A stretch of DNA of 64,000 bases from Flavobacterium frigidimaris (GTDB lineage: Bacteria; Bacteroidota; Bacteroidia; Flavobacteriales; Flavobacteriaceae). The stretch lies in contig FQWG01000006.1 of assembly GCA_900129595.1 (NCBI GenBank), positions 124,001-188,000 of the forward strand. The letters are read 5' to 3'. Numbering within the stretch: the first letter of the stretch is position 1; each line of letters opens with the position of its first letter. The notes beneath the pieces are model-generated. The model saw only the letters and a list, made by a program, of their open reading frames with translations. It had not been told where the DNA came from and searched no databases. The position numbers were made by a program, and so were the translations under genes. Shown piece by piece: positions 1-8,876 of the stretch.

Positions 1-1
1 A

Positions 2-610
2 AGTGGACTGAACGTTTTTATCCAGGCAGACTGGATGGAGCAGTCTCCATTAGGAAAAGCAGAATGGATTAAACTTTACGGCGCTTTGTTTGGTAAAGAA
101 GATAAAGCTAAAGAATTGTTTGATAAAATCGTTTTGAGTTACGATCAGGCGAAGAAACTAGTAGCGGATAAACCTGCATCGTCAACTGTTTTATACGGTT
201 CTATGTACGAAGATGTCTGGTATGTAGCCAAAGGAAATAGCTGGGTAGCGCAGTTTATGAAAGATGCGCATGCCAATTATTTATGGGCAGACCTAAAAGG
301 AACGGGAAGCGAAGGTTTATCATTCGAAAAAATTTTGGTGAAAGGAAAAACGGCTAATTTCTGGATTGCTTCCGGTTCGTTTAAAACCTTGGCAGAAGTA
401 GAAAAAGCGAATCCGCATTATAGTCAGTTTGATGCTTTTAAAAACAAAAACGTATATACATTCGAAGGAAAGTATGGAGCGACCGGAGGAACAGTTTACT
501 ATGAACTGGCACCAAGCCGACCGGATTTAGTATTAAAAGACTATATCAAGATCTTTCATCCTGAATTATTGCCAAGCTATGAGTTTACTTTTGCCTCTAA
601 ATTAAACTAA
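2..610 (+). CDS. Iron-complex ABC importer, periplasmic binding protein (C-terminal part)
   Basis: The reading frame is open to the left edge, so only the C-terminal ~202 residues are present; the first in-frame ATG at 35 is internal. The fragment has the composition of a class III (BtuF/FhuD-like) substrate-binding protein, with a late conserved Phe-Glu-Gly-Lys-Tyr segment and an alpha-helical end. It stops 5 bases before the FecCD-type permease, with the cognate ATPase further down, which supports the assignment more than the fragment alone does. It probably captures an iron chelate, heme or cobalamin in the periplasm; the ligand cannot be read from sequence. Confidence 0.8.
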   Translation, partial: SGLNVFIQADWMEQSPLGKAEWIKLYGALFGKEDKAKELFDKIVLSYDQAKKLVADKPASSTVLYGSMYEDVWYVAKGNSWVAQFMKDAHANYLWADLKGTGSEGLSFEKILVKGKTANFWIASGSFKTLAEVEKANPHYSQFDAFKNKNVYTFEGKYGATGGTVYYELAPSRPDLVLKDYIKIFHPELLPSYEFTFASKLN

Positions 611-615
611 TTGCA

Positions 616-1644
616 TTGATTAATAAAAAGCGAAATATAATCCTGTTTTCCGTACTTGGTATTGCACTTTTATTCATGTTTTTTCTGGACATTAGTTTAG
701 GATCCGTTACCATCCCGTTCAAAGAAGTGTATACCAGTTTGATGGGGGGGCAGGCCAGTAAATCGACGTGGGAGTATATTATTATTAATTATCGTTTGCC
801 AAAAGCAATTACTGCGATGTTAGTGGGCGTAGGATTGTCGATAAGTGGTTTGCTCATGCAGACATTATTTAGAAATCCGCTTGCGGGACCAGATGTTTTG
901 GGGCTAAGTTCAGGAGCAATATTGGCCGTTGCAATTGTAATTTTGGGTGCAGGTTTACTGCCGTCGTTCTTAAACACTATTTTAGTATCACCATACGCAA
1001 TCGTATTGGCTTCTACTTTAGGAAGTGTTTCAGTTTTAATGTTGGTTTTATTAGTTGCACAACGATTGCGAAATACAATGGCAATTCTAATTGTTGGTCT
1101 TATGTTTGGTAGTTTTACCAGTGCTATTGTTGGTGTTTTAACCTATTTTAGTTCAGCTGAACAATTACAGAAATTTACGTTTTGGTCCTTAGGAAGTCTC
1201 GGGAATCTTTCCTGGACATCTATTGCTGTTTTATCCGTTTGTGTTGGTTTTGGCTTGCTTTTAAGTGCAAGTAGTATAAAGCCTTTAAACGCATTACTTT
1301 TAGGGGAGAATTATGCTAAAAGCATGGGAATGAATTACAAAAAAGCGAGACTAATTATCATATTTGCAACAAGTATTCTCGCCGGAAGTGTTACAGCTTT
1401 TGCAGGCCCGATAGCTTTTATAGGACTGGCTGTTCCGCACATTGCAAAGCTTACTTTTCAGACCAGTAACCATTCCGTTTTATATTGGAGTACGTTTTTT
1501 TATGGCGGTATAATTATGTTGTTTTGTGATATAGCATCGCAATTGCCGGGATTAGAAACCACATTGCCAATCAACGCTATAACGTCTATAATTGGAGCCC
1601 CGGTGGTTGTATATTTATTAATGCGAAAAAGAAATTTTCAATAA
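616..1644 (+). CDS. FecCD-family ABC transporter permease
   Basis: A 342-residue, very hydrophobic protein with about nine or ten membrane segments, the usual size for BtuC/FecCD permeases. Family motifs are visible: the early Arg-Asn-Pro-Leu-Ala-Gly-Pro-Asp loop and the late Gly-Pro-Ile-Ala-Phe-Ile-Gly-Leu-Ala-Val-Pro-His segment. The start chosen is TTG at 616, only 5 bases after the upstream stop, because no ATG lies in a suitable place; translation is probably coupled to the binding protein. It would form the inner-membrane channel for an iron chelate or cobalamin taken up with the flanking binding protein and ATPase. Confidence 0.92.
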   Translation: MINKKRNIILFSVLGIALLFMFFLDISLGSVTIPFKEVYTSLMGGQASKSTWEYIIINYRLPKAITAMLVGVGLSISGLLMQTLFRNPLAGPDVLGLSSGAILAVAIVILGAGLLPSFLNTILVSPYAIVLASTLGSVSVLMLVLLVAQRLRNTMAILIVGLMFGSFTSAIVGVLTYFSSAEQLQKFTFWSLGSLGNLSWTSIAVLSVCVGFGLLLSASSIKPLNALLLGENYAKSMGMNYKKARLIIIFATSILAGSVTAFAGPIAFIGLAVPHIAKLTFQTSNHSVLYWSTFFYGGIIMLFCDIASQLPGLETTLPINAITSIIGAPVVVYLLMRKRNFQ

Positions 1645-1774
1645 GATTGTATTGGTCCACAGATTATGTGGATTTAACAGATTTACTCAGATTTTTAAAA
1701 TCATTTTAATCATTATAAACTGTTGCAGAAAAACTTAGCAACTTAGCATCTCAGAACCGTAGTATCTTTAAAAG
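1645..1774. repeat. Intergenic hairpin and degenerate CAGATTT-type repeat
   Basis: This 130-base gap holds no gene. It contains a small perfect hairpin (CCACA at 1657-1661 with TGTGG at 1667-1671) followed by repeated ACAGATTT/TCAGATTT words. Similar words recur in the gap at 20528-20680. This looks like a family of dispersed intergenic sequence; no function is evident. Confidence 0.4.
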
Positions 1775-2551
1775 ATGAAAAATATCCTAAAAACCTCAAA
1801 CTTAACTATTGGCTACAAGTCCAAGAAAGCAACTGTGGTTATTGCTGAGAATCTGAATTTGAATTTAAGCTCAGGAAAACTCATCTCTTTAATTGGAGCT
1901 AACGGAATTGGGAAATCGACTTTGTTGCGGACTATTACCGGCATTCAGCAGCCTTTATCAGGAAACGTTTTGTTGAACAATAAAGATATAAATACCTATA
2001 AACCTCTGGATTTAGCACAGAATTTAAGTTTAGTTTTAACCGAAAAACTGCCGCCAAGTAACCTTTCCGTGTTTGAGTTAGTCGCTTTGGGACGTCAGCC
2101 TTACACCAATTGGATTGACACATTGACGCCAATTGACATTGAGAAAATTCAGGAAGCCTTGCAACTGACTCAAATCGAACATCTGGCTCATAAAAAACAC
2201 TATGAAATTAGTGACGGACAATTGCAAAAGGTTTTAATTGCAAGAGCGTTGGCGCAGGACACACCGCTAATTATTCTGGATGAACCCACAACACATCTTG
2301 ATTTACTGCACAAAGTTTCATTGTTTAAATTGCTGAAAAAGCTAACACAGGAAACCCAAAAGTGTATTTTATTTTCGACTCATGATATCGATTTGGCGAT
2401 TCAGCTAAGTGACGAAATGATTATTATGACACCGGAATTGATTGTTCAGGATGAACCTTGTAATTTAATTTCAAACGGAAGTTTTGCTACTTTGTTCAAA
2501 GATGAACATATTACTTTTGATGCAGAAAAAGGGAAGTTTGTGATTACTTAA
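1775..2551 (+). CDS. Iron-complex/cobalamin ABC transporter ATPase
   Basis: A 258-residue ABC ATPase of the FecE/BtuD/HmuV group. Walker A is GANGIGKST at residues 41-49, the signature is the variant ISDGQ at 145-149, Walker B is LIILDEP at 165-171 and the H-loop His is residue 203. It powers uptake through the preceding permease. The 130-base gap before it suggests looser coupling than between the first two genes. Its stop codon and that of the convergent gene share the four bases TTAA at 2548-2551, so there is no room for a conventional terminator between them. Confidence 0.93.
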   Translation: MKNILKTSNLTIGYKSKKATVVIAENLNLNLSSGKLISLIGANGIGKSTLLRTITGIQQPLSGNVLLNNKDINTYKPLDLAQNLSLVLTEKLPPSNLSVFELVALGRQPYTNWIDTLTPIDIEKIQEALQLTQIEHLAHKKHYEISDGQLQKVLIARALAQDTPLIILDEPTTHLDLLHKVSLFKLLKKLTQETQKCILFSTHDIDLAIQLSDEMIIMTPELIVQDEPCNLISNGSFATLFKDEHITFDAEKGKFVIT

Positions 2552-3354
2552 TTCTGGTTTTCAAAGCGGACTCTGTAAACCTGAAGTAATTTTTCTAATT
2601 CTTCAAATTTTATAGTTAAGTCTCCAATGTCAACCATTTCATCATTAAATGCGAGATAATTTGTAGAATTTCTGCCTCCTTTTTGGGTGAACACTCTTTC
2701 ATCATAGATTTTATTCCACGAAACCATTTTTTCGTTTTTCAATTTTATGCCTTTAGCATTAATTGTGATTTGAGGATTGTTATCTCTTAATTTTTTAATT
2801 TGATCGTAGCAAAGATATAAACCCATCACGATAAGGATAGACATATAATAATCTTTCTTGAGAAGAAAATATACGCCAATAGAAATCATACCTATACTTA
2901 TAACTAATAAAAATACCAGAGATGTTTTAGAATAAAAAATTATTGTTTCTTTGGGTACATTGATGTCGTCTTGATAAATATCTTTTTCAAGGAATTTTTT
3001 TTCCAGTGATTTTAGTTTTGTTTTTTGTTCTAAACTTTTGAATTCTGTTTTTTCAAACCAACTGTCATCCTTCCAGATTAATTTTTGCTCAATTGCTTTT
3101 CGTTTTAATTCACGAACATTTCGGACATTGCCAAATGCCCAGATTTTCCATTTATTGACAAAATAACTCCAGGTTAGCCAGCCGCATAGAAATCCGGCCA
3201 CAAATCCTATTAGAATAATCCAGCTGGAAACTATTTCGTAAGTGCTTAAAACAATACTTAAAATGATGATTGCAAAAGTGACAAACATGGGAAGGTAAAC
3301 AAGTTTTGCCCTTCCTTTTTTTAATGCTTCATTGACTGTTATCTCTTTTAGCAT
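2548..3354 (-). CDS. Membrane protein of unknown function
   Basis: A 268-residue protein with two hydrophobic hairpins (about residues 18-65 and 145-185) and a basic, lysine-rich cytoplasmic stretch between them. The C-terminal ~70 residues alternate beta-type segments ending in a short helix, reminiscent of bacterial PH-like/YcxB-type domains, but the match is by eye only. It ends tail to tail with the ABC ATPase and starts 2 bases from the trmL stop, so it is probably cotranscribed behind trmL. No specific function can be assigned. Confidence 0.65.
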   Translation of the reverse strand: MLKEITVNEALKKGRAKLVYLPMFVTFAIIILSIVLSTYEIVSSWIILIGFVAGFLCGWLTWSYFVNKWKIWAFGNVRNVRELKRKAIEQKLIWKDDSWFEKTEFKSLEQKTKLKSLEKKFLEKDIYQDDINVPKETIIFYSKTSLVFLLVISIGMISIGVYFLLKKDYYMSILIVMGLYLCYDQIKKLRDNNPQITINAKGIKLKNEKMVSWNKIYDERVFTQKGGRNSTNYLAFNDEMVDIGDLTIKFEELEKLLQVYRVRFENQN

Positions 3355-3355
3355 A

Positions 3356-3811
3356 TTATCTCTTCAAACCAATTTGTCTCTTCGCTTCTCCAACAACAAA
3401 AGCCACTGAATTGGCTATATTAAAACTGCGGATTAGTTTCGACATCGGAATTGTTAAGTGATTGTCAAAACGAGCTAAAACTTCCTGACTTAAACCCACG
3501 CTTTCCTTCCCAAAAACCAGCCAGTCTCCATCCTGAAAATCAGTTTCGAGATATGATTTTTCGGCATGTGAACTCATCAGAAAAACACGCGACTGATCCG
3601 GAATCTGACTGATCCATTCTTCAATGTTTTGGTACTCGGTTACATCAAGGTGTACCCAGTAATCCAAACCGGAACGTTTCAGGTTTTTATCATTAATCAC
3701 AAATCCAAACGGATGAATTAAGTGCAATCTACTCTCTGTGCCTACACACAATCTTCCGATATTTCCGGTGTTATTTGGTATCTCAGGTTCGACAAGAACA
3801 ACGTTTAGCAT
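3356..3811 (-). CDS. trmL: tRNA (cytidine(34)-2'-O)-methyltransferase TrmL
   Basis: A 151-residue SPOUT-class methyltransferase, the normal size for TrmL (YibK). The family signature is clear: the N-terminal VEPEIPNNTGNIGR stretch, the FGKESVGL motif in the middle, and the C-terminal IPMSKLIRSFNIANS knot region that binds S-adenosylmethionine. TrmL methylates the wobble-position ribose of tRNA-Leu isoacceptors. The ATG at 3811 is directly at the start of the conserved first beta strand, so the start is secure. Confidence 0.93.
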   Translation of the reverse strand: MLNVVLVEPEIPNNTGNIGRLCVGTESRLHLIHPFGFVINDKNLKRSGLDYWVHLDVTEYQNIEEWISQIPDQSRVFLMSSHAEKSYLETDFQDGDWLVFGKESVGLSQEVLARFDNHLTIPMSKLIRSFNIANSVAFVVGEAKRQIGLKR

Positions 3812-3818
3812 TTTTTTT

Positions 3819-3846
3819 GAGTTATGAATTAAGAGTTATGAATTAT
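3819..3846. repeat. Two-copy tandem repeat upstream of trmL
   Basis: Two adjacent copies of a 14-base unit (GAGTTATGAATTAA, the second ending in T instead of A) lie between rluE and trmL. The short unit and near identity suggest replication slippage. No regulatory role is evident. Confidence 0.5.
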
Positions 3847-3863
3847 GAGTTTTTAATAATTAT

Positions 3864-4442
3864 CTAATTGACATTATCTAATTTAAAATCCGGAACTTCT
3901 ATAACTTCTCCGGCTTTTAGGTTTTGTAAATATACATTTCCTATTCGAACACGGACCAATCGTAAAGTAGGAAAACCAACTGCGGCGGTCATTTTACGAA
4001 CCTGTCGAAACTTGCCTTCATTTACGGTTATCGATGCCCACGAAGTTGGACCGTGGCGTTCGTCACGTATTTTTTTTGCTCTGGGACCAAAATCCGGAAT
4101 TTCAGTAACAATAAAAGCAGAACAGGGTTTTGTTTTGTATTTACCGCCATCGAAACCAATCTCAACTCCTTTTTGCAGTTCTTCAATAGCTTCCGGTGTA
4201 ATAACGCCATCAACCTGAACATAATATTCCTTATCTACTTTTTTGCTTCTTATCTGTTCGCTTACTTTTCCGTCAGTAGTAAGCAAAAGCAATCCTTCAG
4301 AATCTTCATCAAGCCTGCCAATTGCCATTGTGCCTTGCGGAAAATCGTGTAATTCTCCCAGAAGCTTTTTCTTTCTTTTTAATTCATATATAAATTGGCT
4401 CAGATAGCCATAAGGTTTAAAAAGAATAAAGTGTTGATGCAT
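3864..4442 (-). CDS. rluE: 23S rRNA pseudouridine synthase (RluE-like)
   Basis: A 192-residue protein of the RsuA/RluB/RluE group without the N-terminal S4 domain, as in RluE. The catalytic motif GRLDEDSEGLL begins at residue 42, with Asp45 as the expected nucleophile. The Lys-Pro-Tyr-Gly start and the late VRKMTAAVGFPTLRLVRVRIG segment are typical of the family. RluE converts a uridine in the peptidyl-transferase region of 23S rRNA to pseudouridine. It lies 52 bases upstream of trmL on the same strand, so two RNA-modification genes are neighbours. Confidence 0.9.
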   Translation of the reverse strand: MHQHFILFKPYGYLSQFIYELKRKKKLLGELHDFPQGTMAIGRLDEDSEGLLLLTTDGKVSEQIRSKKVDKEYYVQVDGVITPEAIEELQKGVEIGFDGGKYKTKPCSAFIVTEIPDFGPRAKKIRDERHGPTSWASITVNEGKFRQVRKMTAAVGFPTLRLVRVRIGNVYLQNLKAGEVIEVPDFKLDNVN

Positions 4443-4583
4443 GTTTGCTTTTTTGTGGCAAAGATAGTTTTGTTTCAGATGTAATTAAAATATTGGTTGA
4501 ATAATCCAAAAGCAATGTTAAAGGACTTATTTTTTCGTCTTAGAATTCGTAATATTATAAGACTAACGCTAAAATACAAAATT

Positions 4584-4955
4584 ATGGAAACTAATAATTT
4601 AGGGTCAAAAAAGATAAATGGAGTACAAAAAAATACAGATGAATCTAAAGGTAAAAATGTTTCGCACGAGACAGAATCGGATAAATCAAAGCTGAAGAAG
4701 GAAGTCGTAACAGATGCCAATGGAAATAAGGAAGTTGTCGACAGAGCAAGGGATGTAAATGAAGAAATAAAAGAAGTTCCTGGTAAAAAGAGTACTGACA
4801 GCGCCAATGCAAACCGCGGAGTTTCGACAGATGAAGAAGCTAAAAAAACGGTAGAGAACAAAGACAGAAATTCAGACATAACACCCAATCGTTATCCTAA
4901 TGCTGATCCTGAAAGTCATGAAGACAGAGGGAATATGAAATTAGATGAGGATTAG
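4584..4955 (+). CDS. Small hydrophilic, probably disordered protein
   Basis: A 123-residue protein made almost only of charged and polar residues (Lys, Glu, Asp, Asn, Ser), with no hydrophobic core, signal peptide or cysteine, so it is probably unstructured. I chose the ATG at 4584; an upstream in-frame ATG at 4497 would add 29 residues of different, hydrophobic composition. Such proteins are often stress-linked in Bacteroidota, but nothing in the sequence proves this. The long open frame on the opposite strand (4475-4888) is its shadow. Confidence 0.65.
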   Translation: METNNLGSKKINGVQKNTDESKGKNVSHETESDKSKLKKEVVTDANGNKEVVDRARDVNEEIKEVPGKKSTDSANANRGVSTDEEAKKTVENKDRNSDITPNRYPNADPESHEDRGNMKLDED

Positions 4956-5116
4956 CGTTATTCTTTAGATAGTGAATATTTTGTTGGTTTTGGTCATTTT
5001 TAGCTGAAATAACATTTGATTGGCAAATGGCGTTAATTATATTCTAAACTCCATTTTTAAAATGGCTGTCCTTCTCGATATTCGTAAATTGTAGTATTAA
5101 TTTAAAATATATAAAA

Positions 5117-5869
5117 ATGGCACTTTTAGAAAATAAAGTAGCTTTTGTATCCGGTGGAGGTTCAGGAATTGGACGTGCAGTGGCAGAAGCATACGCTCGG
5201 GAAGGAGCAAAAGTAGTACTTTCGGATATTAACGTAGAACACGGTGAAGCAACCGTAAAAATGATAAAAGATAAAGGTGGAGAAGCTTTTTTTGTAAAAG
5301 GAGATTCGTCAAGTGCAAGTGACAACAAACATATGGTTGAAGTGACGGTTTCGAAATACGGCCGACTGGATATTTCGTGTAACAATGCCGGAATGGGCGG
5401 ACCGGCGAAGCCAACAGGTGAGTATGAGCCGGAAGCCTGGGATAAGGTAATTGCGTTGAATTTAAGCGGTGTTTTTTATGCCTGCCGTTACCAATTAGAA
5501 CAAATGGAAAAAAATGGAGGAGGAAGTATTGTAAATATTGCTTCGATTCACGGACAGGTTGCAGCTCCGCTTAGTCCTGCTTATACAGCATCAAAACATG
5601 GTGTTGTGGGATTGACTAAAAATATTGCGGCCGAATATGCATTAAAGAATATCCGTTGTAATGCAGTTGGACCGGGATATATTGAAACAGCGTTGCTAAA
5701 AGACCATTTAAATAATGATGCTATGAAAGCAATTGCGGCAAAAGCGCCAATGAACCGTTTAGGAACTGCCGAAGAAATTGCAGAGCTGGTAGTATTCCTG
5801 AGTTCTGAAAAATCCTCTTTTACAACCGGAAGTTATATCATTGCCGATGGTGGTTATACAGCGATTTAG
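5117..5869 (+). CDS. SDR-family oxidoreductase (glucose 1-dehydrogenase-like)
   Basis: A 250-residue classical short-chain dehydrogenase. The cofactor loop GGGSGIG lies at residues 13-19, NNAG at 89-92, the catalytic Ser at 143, and Tyr156-xxx-Lys160. The C-terminal Gly-Tyr-Ile-Glu-Thr and Ala-Asp-Gly-Gly-Tyr segments are typical of the glucose 1-dehydrogenase/FabG-like branch. It is an NAD(P)-dependent soluble enzyme; the substrate cannot be deduced. It stands alone and is followed by a good terminator. Confidence 0.88.
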   Translation: MALLENKVAFVSGGGSGIGRAVAEAYAREGAKVVLSDINVEHGEATVKMIKDKGGEAFFVKGDSSSASDNKHMVEVTVSKYGRLDISCNNAGMGGPAKPTGEYEPEAWDKVIALNLSGVFYACRYQLEQMEKNGGGSIVNIASIHGQVAAPLSPAYTASKHGVVGLTKNIAAEYALKNIRCNAVGPGYIETALLKDHLNNDAMKAIAAKAPMNRLGTAEEIAELVVFLSSEKSSFTTGSYIIADGGYTAI

Positions 5870-5889
5870 TGTTTCTTCATATAAATTAT

Positions 5890-5925
5890 AAAAGGCTATC
5901 CTGATTATGAGGTAGCCTTTTTTTA
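5890..5925 (+). terminator. Rho-independent terminator after the SDR gene
   Basis: A stem AAAGGCTA-CCT pairing with AGG-TAGCCTTT and followed by a run of T lies 21 bases after the SDR stop. The A-rich left flank means it could also work for the convergent mepB-like gene, whose stop is at 5930. Confidence 0.85.
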
Positions 5926-5929
5926 TGTT

Positions 5930-6451
5930 TTAAAATAAAATTTTGAATTTATTTAAATCCGGAACAGGAGTAATTTTATAAAAATAATCCAATTGCCAGT
6001 GTTGTGTTTTCTGAGCTTGTTTACTCGTTGTTTCGTCCCAAGGCGGATAAACTCTTGTCGCTCTTTTTCCTTCTTTGGTTGCCGTCGAGAAGATTCCTTT
6101 TTCTAGTAAAATGCTTTTAGGAAAGATAAATTGTCCAAATAAATCATCCTTGCGAACACTGATAATTACAAAATCTATTGCATCTGAAAAATCAAAAGGT
6201 TCAATTATTCCGGTTGCGTTACGTTTCCAAAGTGTTACAAATTGTCCTGTTTTTGTTGGCGTTATTTTTGCCTTTCTGTAGTAGATGTGCTTTCCGTTCA
6301 GGTCAAAATGGTAAGCATCATAATCAGCGCTTTCAGCTTCCGGTTGAGGTTGTGAAAGGATAAAACTACAACCGTTATAAACCAGATTATTGGCAACAAT
6401 TAAATCTTTCGGCAATGATTCCTGGTTGTTCCAGTCGTTTTTGATTGACAT
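5930..6451 (-). CDS. MepB-family protein
   Basis: A 173-residue protein resembling the MepB family, named for the third gene of the staphylococcal mepRAB operon. Recognisable features are the conserved Ala-Asp-Tyr-Asp-Ala-Tyr segment around residues 41-47, the central Val-Thr-Leu-Trp-Lys-Arg and the late Arg-Val-Tyr-Pro-Pro-Trp. No signal peptide or membrane segment is present. The biochemical role of the family is unknown. It is convergent with the SDR gene, and no drug-efflux gene is nearby. Confidence 0.75.
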   Translation of the reverse strand: MSIKNDWNNQESLPKDLIVANNLVYNGCSFILSQPQPEAESADYDAYHFDLNGKHIYYRKAKITPTKTGQFVTLWKRNATGIIEPFDFSDAIDFVIISVRKDDLFGQFIFPKSILLEKGIFSTATKEGKRATRVYPPWDETTSKQAQKTQHWQLDYFYKITPVPDLNKFKILF

Positions 6452-6504
6452 TTGATAAAAATTCCTTTTGAGTTATTTTGGTAAAATTACCACAAAAAAA
6501 CTTT

Positions 6505-8304
6505 TTAAAAAGAAACATTCAGACCAAAATTCAATCCCCATTGAAACTGATTGAAAGACTGGTTGCTTAATGGATTTACATAATAATTCATTGCAGGTTC
6601 AACAAAAATACTTGTCTTTTTATACACCTTGTATTGTATCGTACTGCTCAGCGTAGATCCGTAAACATAATCATTTGCATTGACATTTTCTCCAATTGAA
6701 CTTCCGTCTAAAGCCACATTGTTAGAAATTAGTTTTCCAACAAAACCACCCGTATTCAAATTGATACTTGCCTTGTTTCTGCTAAAAATAGCATACGAAA
6801 CTTCTAAAGGCATTTCGAGATATCGTAGGTTTTGATCTAAATTTCCTGTTTGCATATTATTACTTTGGATCCCATTTTGTTTTAGTGCATCCGAAGTGGT
6901 ATTGGGTACAAATACATAATTGTCATTCGTACTAATATGTGGTGCTGCATCTGCCGTAGCTTTTTGATTGAAGTAATCACTAGAGCTAAAAAAAGCATTG
7001 TTTTGAGCATTTAAATACGAAACGTTAGCAACACTCTGACCCAATTCGTTTATTTTTAAACCGGAAGCAACCGCCCATTTTTTGTTGATTTTGTATTTGG
7101 TTTTTACTCCGTACGAATTACTTTGTTTAGAATCATTTGCATTCCCAAGAGTCTTGTCATTTTTATAGTTTTCAGAATTGGCTACTCCCGCAAAAACTTC
7201 CACAGCCCATTTTTCAGCATTAGAAAGAGGATTTTTCTCTTTCTCTTTTTTGTCTTCCGGAGTTACAATACCTTTCTCTAAATTTTGAAGTTCTGCCAAT
7301 TGTACAGAATCCTGCTTGCTTAAGACATCATTAAACTTTGAATTACTTTTCTGATTGTTTGCTATTTGTTTCTCAGATAAAAAGTTTGCACTGTTTTCTT
7401 TTGCCTTATTTTCCAGAATAGTTTTTTGAGTACTGTTCAAACCTGTAGTGTTTAAAGCAATGTTATGATTGTTTTTTGAAGTTTGCTGTTCTTCAAAAAT
7501 AGATTTCGAAATTTGATTTTTTGAAGTAGAATTAAATGGATTTACATTACCGGCAGCAAAAGTTTTTTCAGTTAAAATTTTGTCTGAAGCTTTTTTGTCC
7601 GCATTTGCTACTTGTTTGTTAGCACCAGTATTGAATCCGTTTGTTTTACCTGTAATAAATGTCTTTTCAGATGAAGTTTTATTTCCTGTTTTCTTCTCAG
7701 TATTCACAATTTGAATTGGTGAACCTGAATTGAATTTGTTTTTTTGATCTGAACCAGCTGTTTTTTCAGTTACCGCAACTTGGGCTTTTTCTGTTACAGC
7801 CTCATTAATATTTGATTTTGAAGCGTTCGATTTCAGATTTGAAACACCAGAATTATTAGGGTTTTCAGTGTCAGAATGTGCCACTGCCGTTTGATTGTTT
7901 TGAACTTTTTGTGTGTTATTAAATTGGTTTCCGTTGTTTTTCAAAGAAGGAACATCTTCAGTTGCAATTGATTGTTTTTTATTCGGTATTGATTCCGGAC
8001 TCGTTTTATCAGTTGGTATTGTTTTGGTATCTAATTCCTTTTTTTTCTCCTCAAGAACAACACCATTATTTTGTGTAGCACCATCATTTATAGTTTTGAT
8101 TCCTGAATTCGAAGTAAAATTTAAAACAGAAGGGAGTAGCAGGCCTAATAATAAGCATGCCGCAGCCGACCACCAAAGAATCACTTTTTTCTTCTTTTTA
8201 GGTTTGTCTAATTTTTTCTCAATTTCACCCCACAATTCAGGAGGCGGAACACTTGAAAAGTCTTCCATTGATGAAAAAATATCTTCTATATTTTGCTTTT
8301 TCAT
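6505..8304 (-). CDS. Anti-sigma-like membrane protein with C-terminal beta-barrel domain
   Basis: A 599-residue protein. Residues 1-40 are cytoplasmic-type and end in a lysine cluster, residues 41-60 form one membrane segment, about 300 polar residues rich in Asn, Lys and Ser follow, and residues ~365-599 look like an outer-membrane beta-barrel ending in phenylalanine. Three ~33-residue repeats lie at 180-212, 213-245 and from 246, each starting with Glu-Lys-Thr. Its ATG overlaps the sigma factor stop (ATGA at 8301-8304), so translation is coupled and the N terminus is probably the anti-sigma region. The order of parts suggests one protein touching both membranes. That topology is inference; an outer-membrane-only protein with an odd start is the alternative. 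Confidence 0.75.
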   Translation of the reverse strand: MKKQNIEDIFSSMEDFSSVPPPELWGEIEKKLDKPKKKKKVILWWSAAACLLLGLLLPSVLNFTSNSGIKTINDGATQNNGVVLEEKKKELDTKTIPTDKTSPESIPNKKQSIATEDVPSLKNNGNQFNNTQKVQNNQTAVAHSDTENPNNSGVSNLKSNASKSNINEAVTEKAQVAVTEKTAGSDQKNKFNSGSPIQIVNTEKKTGNKTSSEKTFITGKTNGFNTGANKQVANADKKASDKILTEKTFAAGNVNPFNSTSKNQISKSIFEEQQTSKNNHNIALNTTGLNSTQKTILENKAKENSANFLSEKQIANNQKSNSKFNDVLSKQDSVQLAELQNLEKGIVTPEDKKEKEKNPLSNAEKWAVEVFAGVANSENYKNDKTLGNANDSKQSNSYGVKTKYKINKKWAVASGLKINELGQSVANVSYLNAQNNAFFSSSDYFNQKATADAAPHISTNDNYVFVPNTTSDALKQNGIQSNNMQTGNLDQNLRYLEMPLEVSYAIFSRNKASINLNTGGFVGKLISNNVALDGSSIGENVNANDYVYGSTLSSTIQYKVYKKTSIFVEPAMNYYVNPLSNQSFNQFQWGLNFGLNVSF

Positions 8305-8852
8305 GCTATTTTAAAATTTTTTATGCTCAATATTCTTTTTTGCAATATGTGTTTGGCTCTATTTAAATTTGATTTGGATGTTCCTTCTGAGATCTTTAGT
8401 AATACTGCAATTTCCCGGTGTTTCATTTTTTCAAAAACATACAGGTTAAAAACGGTCCTGTATTGATCAGGAAGATCCCGGATATATTCTAATAGTTTGT
8501 CTTGCTCTATAGGAGGAACATCTAATTCTTCCTCTTCAACAAAATCAGGATCACCATCAAAGACATCCAAAAAGAAACTTTCTTTCTTCTTCTTATTTAA
8601 GGTTTCGATTAGTTTATTAATAAAAATACGTTTTAGCCATCCTTCAAAACTTCCTTCGAATTTGTATTGACTTATTTTCTGAAAAACAATGACAAATGCT
8701 TCCTGGAAAACATCCTTTGCATCATCTTCGTTTTTCATATACTTGAGGCATATACCATATAAAACAGGAGAGAACAACTGATAGATTTTCAGTTGTCCCT
8801 CTCTGTCATTTTTTATGCACAGCCGAATGTATTTTTCTAAGTCGTCTTTCAA
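8301..8852 (-). CDS. ECF-family RNA polymerase sigma factor
   Basis: A ~183-residue sigma-70 family protein with region 2 (Tyr-Gly-Ile-Cys-Leu-Lys-Tyr through Phe-Gln-Glu-Ala-Phe and the following Gly-Trp-Leu-Lys-Arg) and region 4 (Pro-Asp-Gln-Tyr-Arg-Thr-Val-Phe-Asn and the HTH Met-Lys-His-Arg-Glu-Ile-Ala). I chose the TTG at 8852 because a promoter-like TATTTTTG at 8877-8884 overlaps the only earlier start (TTG at 8879), which would add nine residues. It is coupled to the downstream anti-sigma/beta-barrel gene. Target genes and inducing signal are unknown. Confidence 0.9.
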   Translation of the reverse strand: MKDDLEKYIRLCIKNDREGQLKIYQLFSPVLYGICLKYMKNEDDAKDVFQEAFVIVFQKISQYKFEGSFEGWLKRIFINKLIETLNKKKKESFFLDVFDGDPDFVEEEELDVPPIEQDKLLEYIRDLPDQYRTVFNLYVFEKMKHREIAVLLKISEGTSKSNLNRAKHILQKRILSIKNFKIA

Positions 8853-8876
8853 AAAAAGTAGTATTGTTTGGTTTTG

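Noticed and set aside
4475..4888. Minus-strand open frame rich in Ser, Phe and Leu
   Set aside because: It is the antisense shadow of the hydrophilic protein gene; Ser/Phe/Leu is what Glu/Lys-rich coding gives in reverse.
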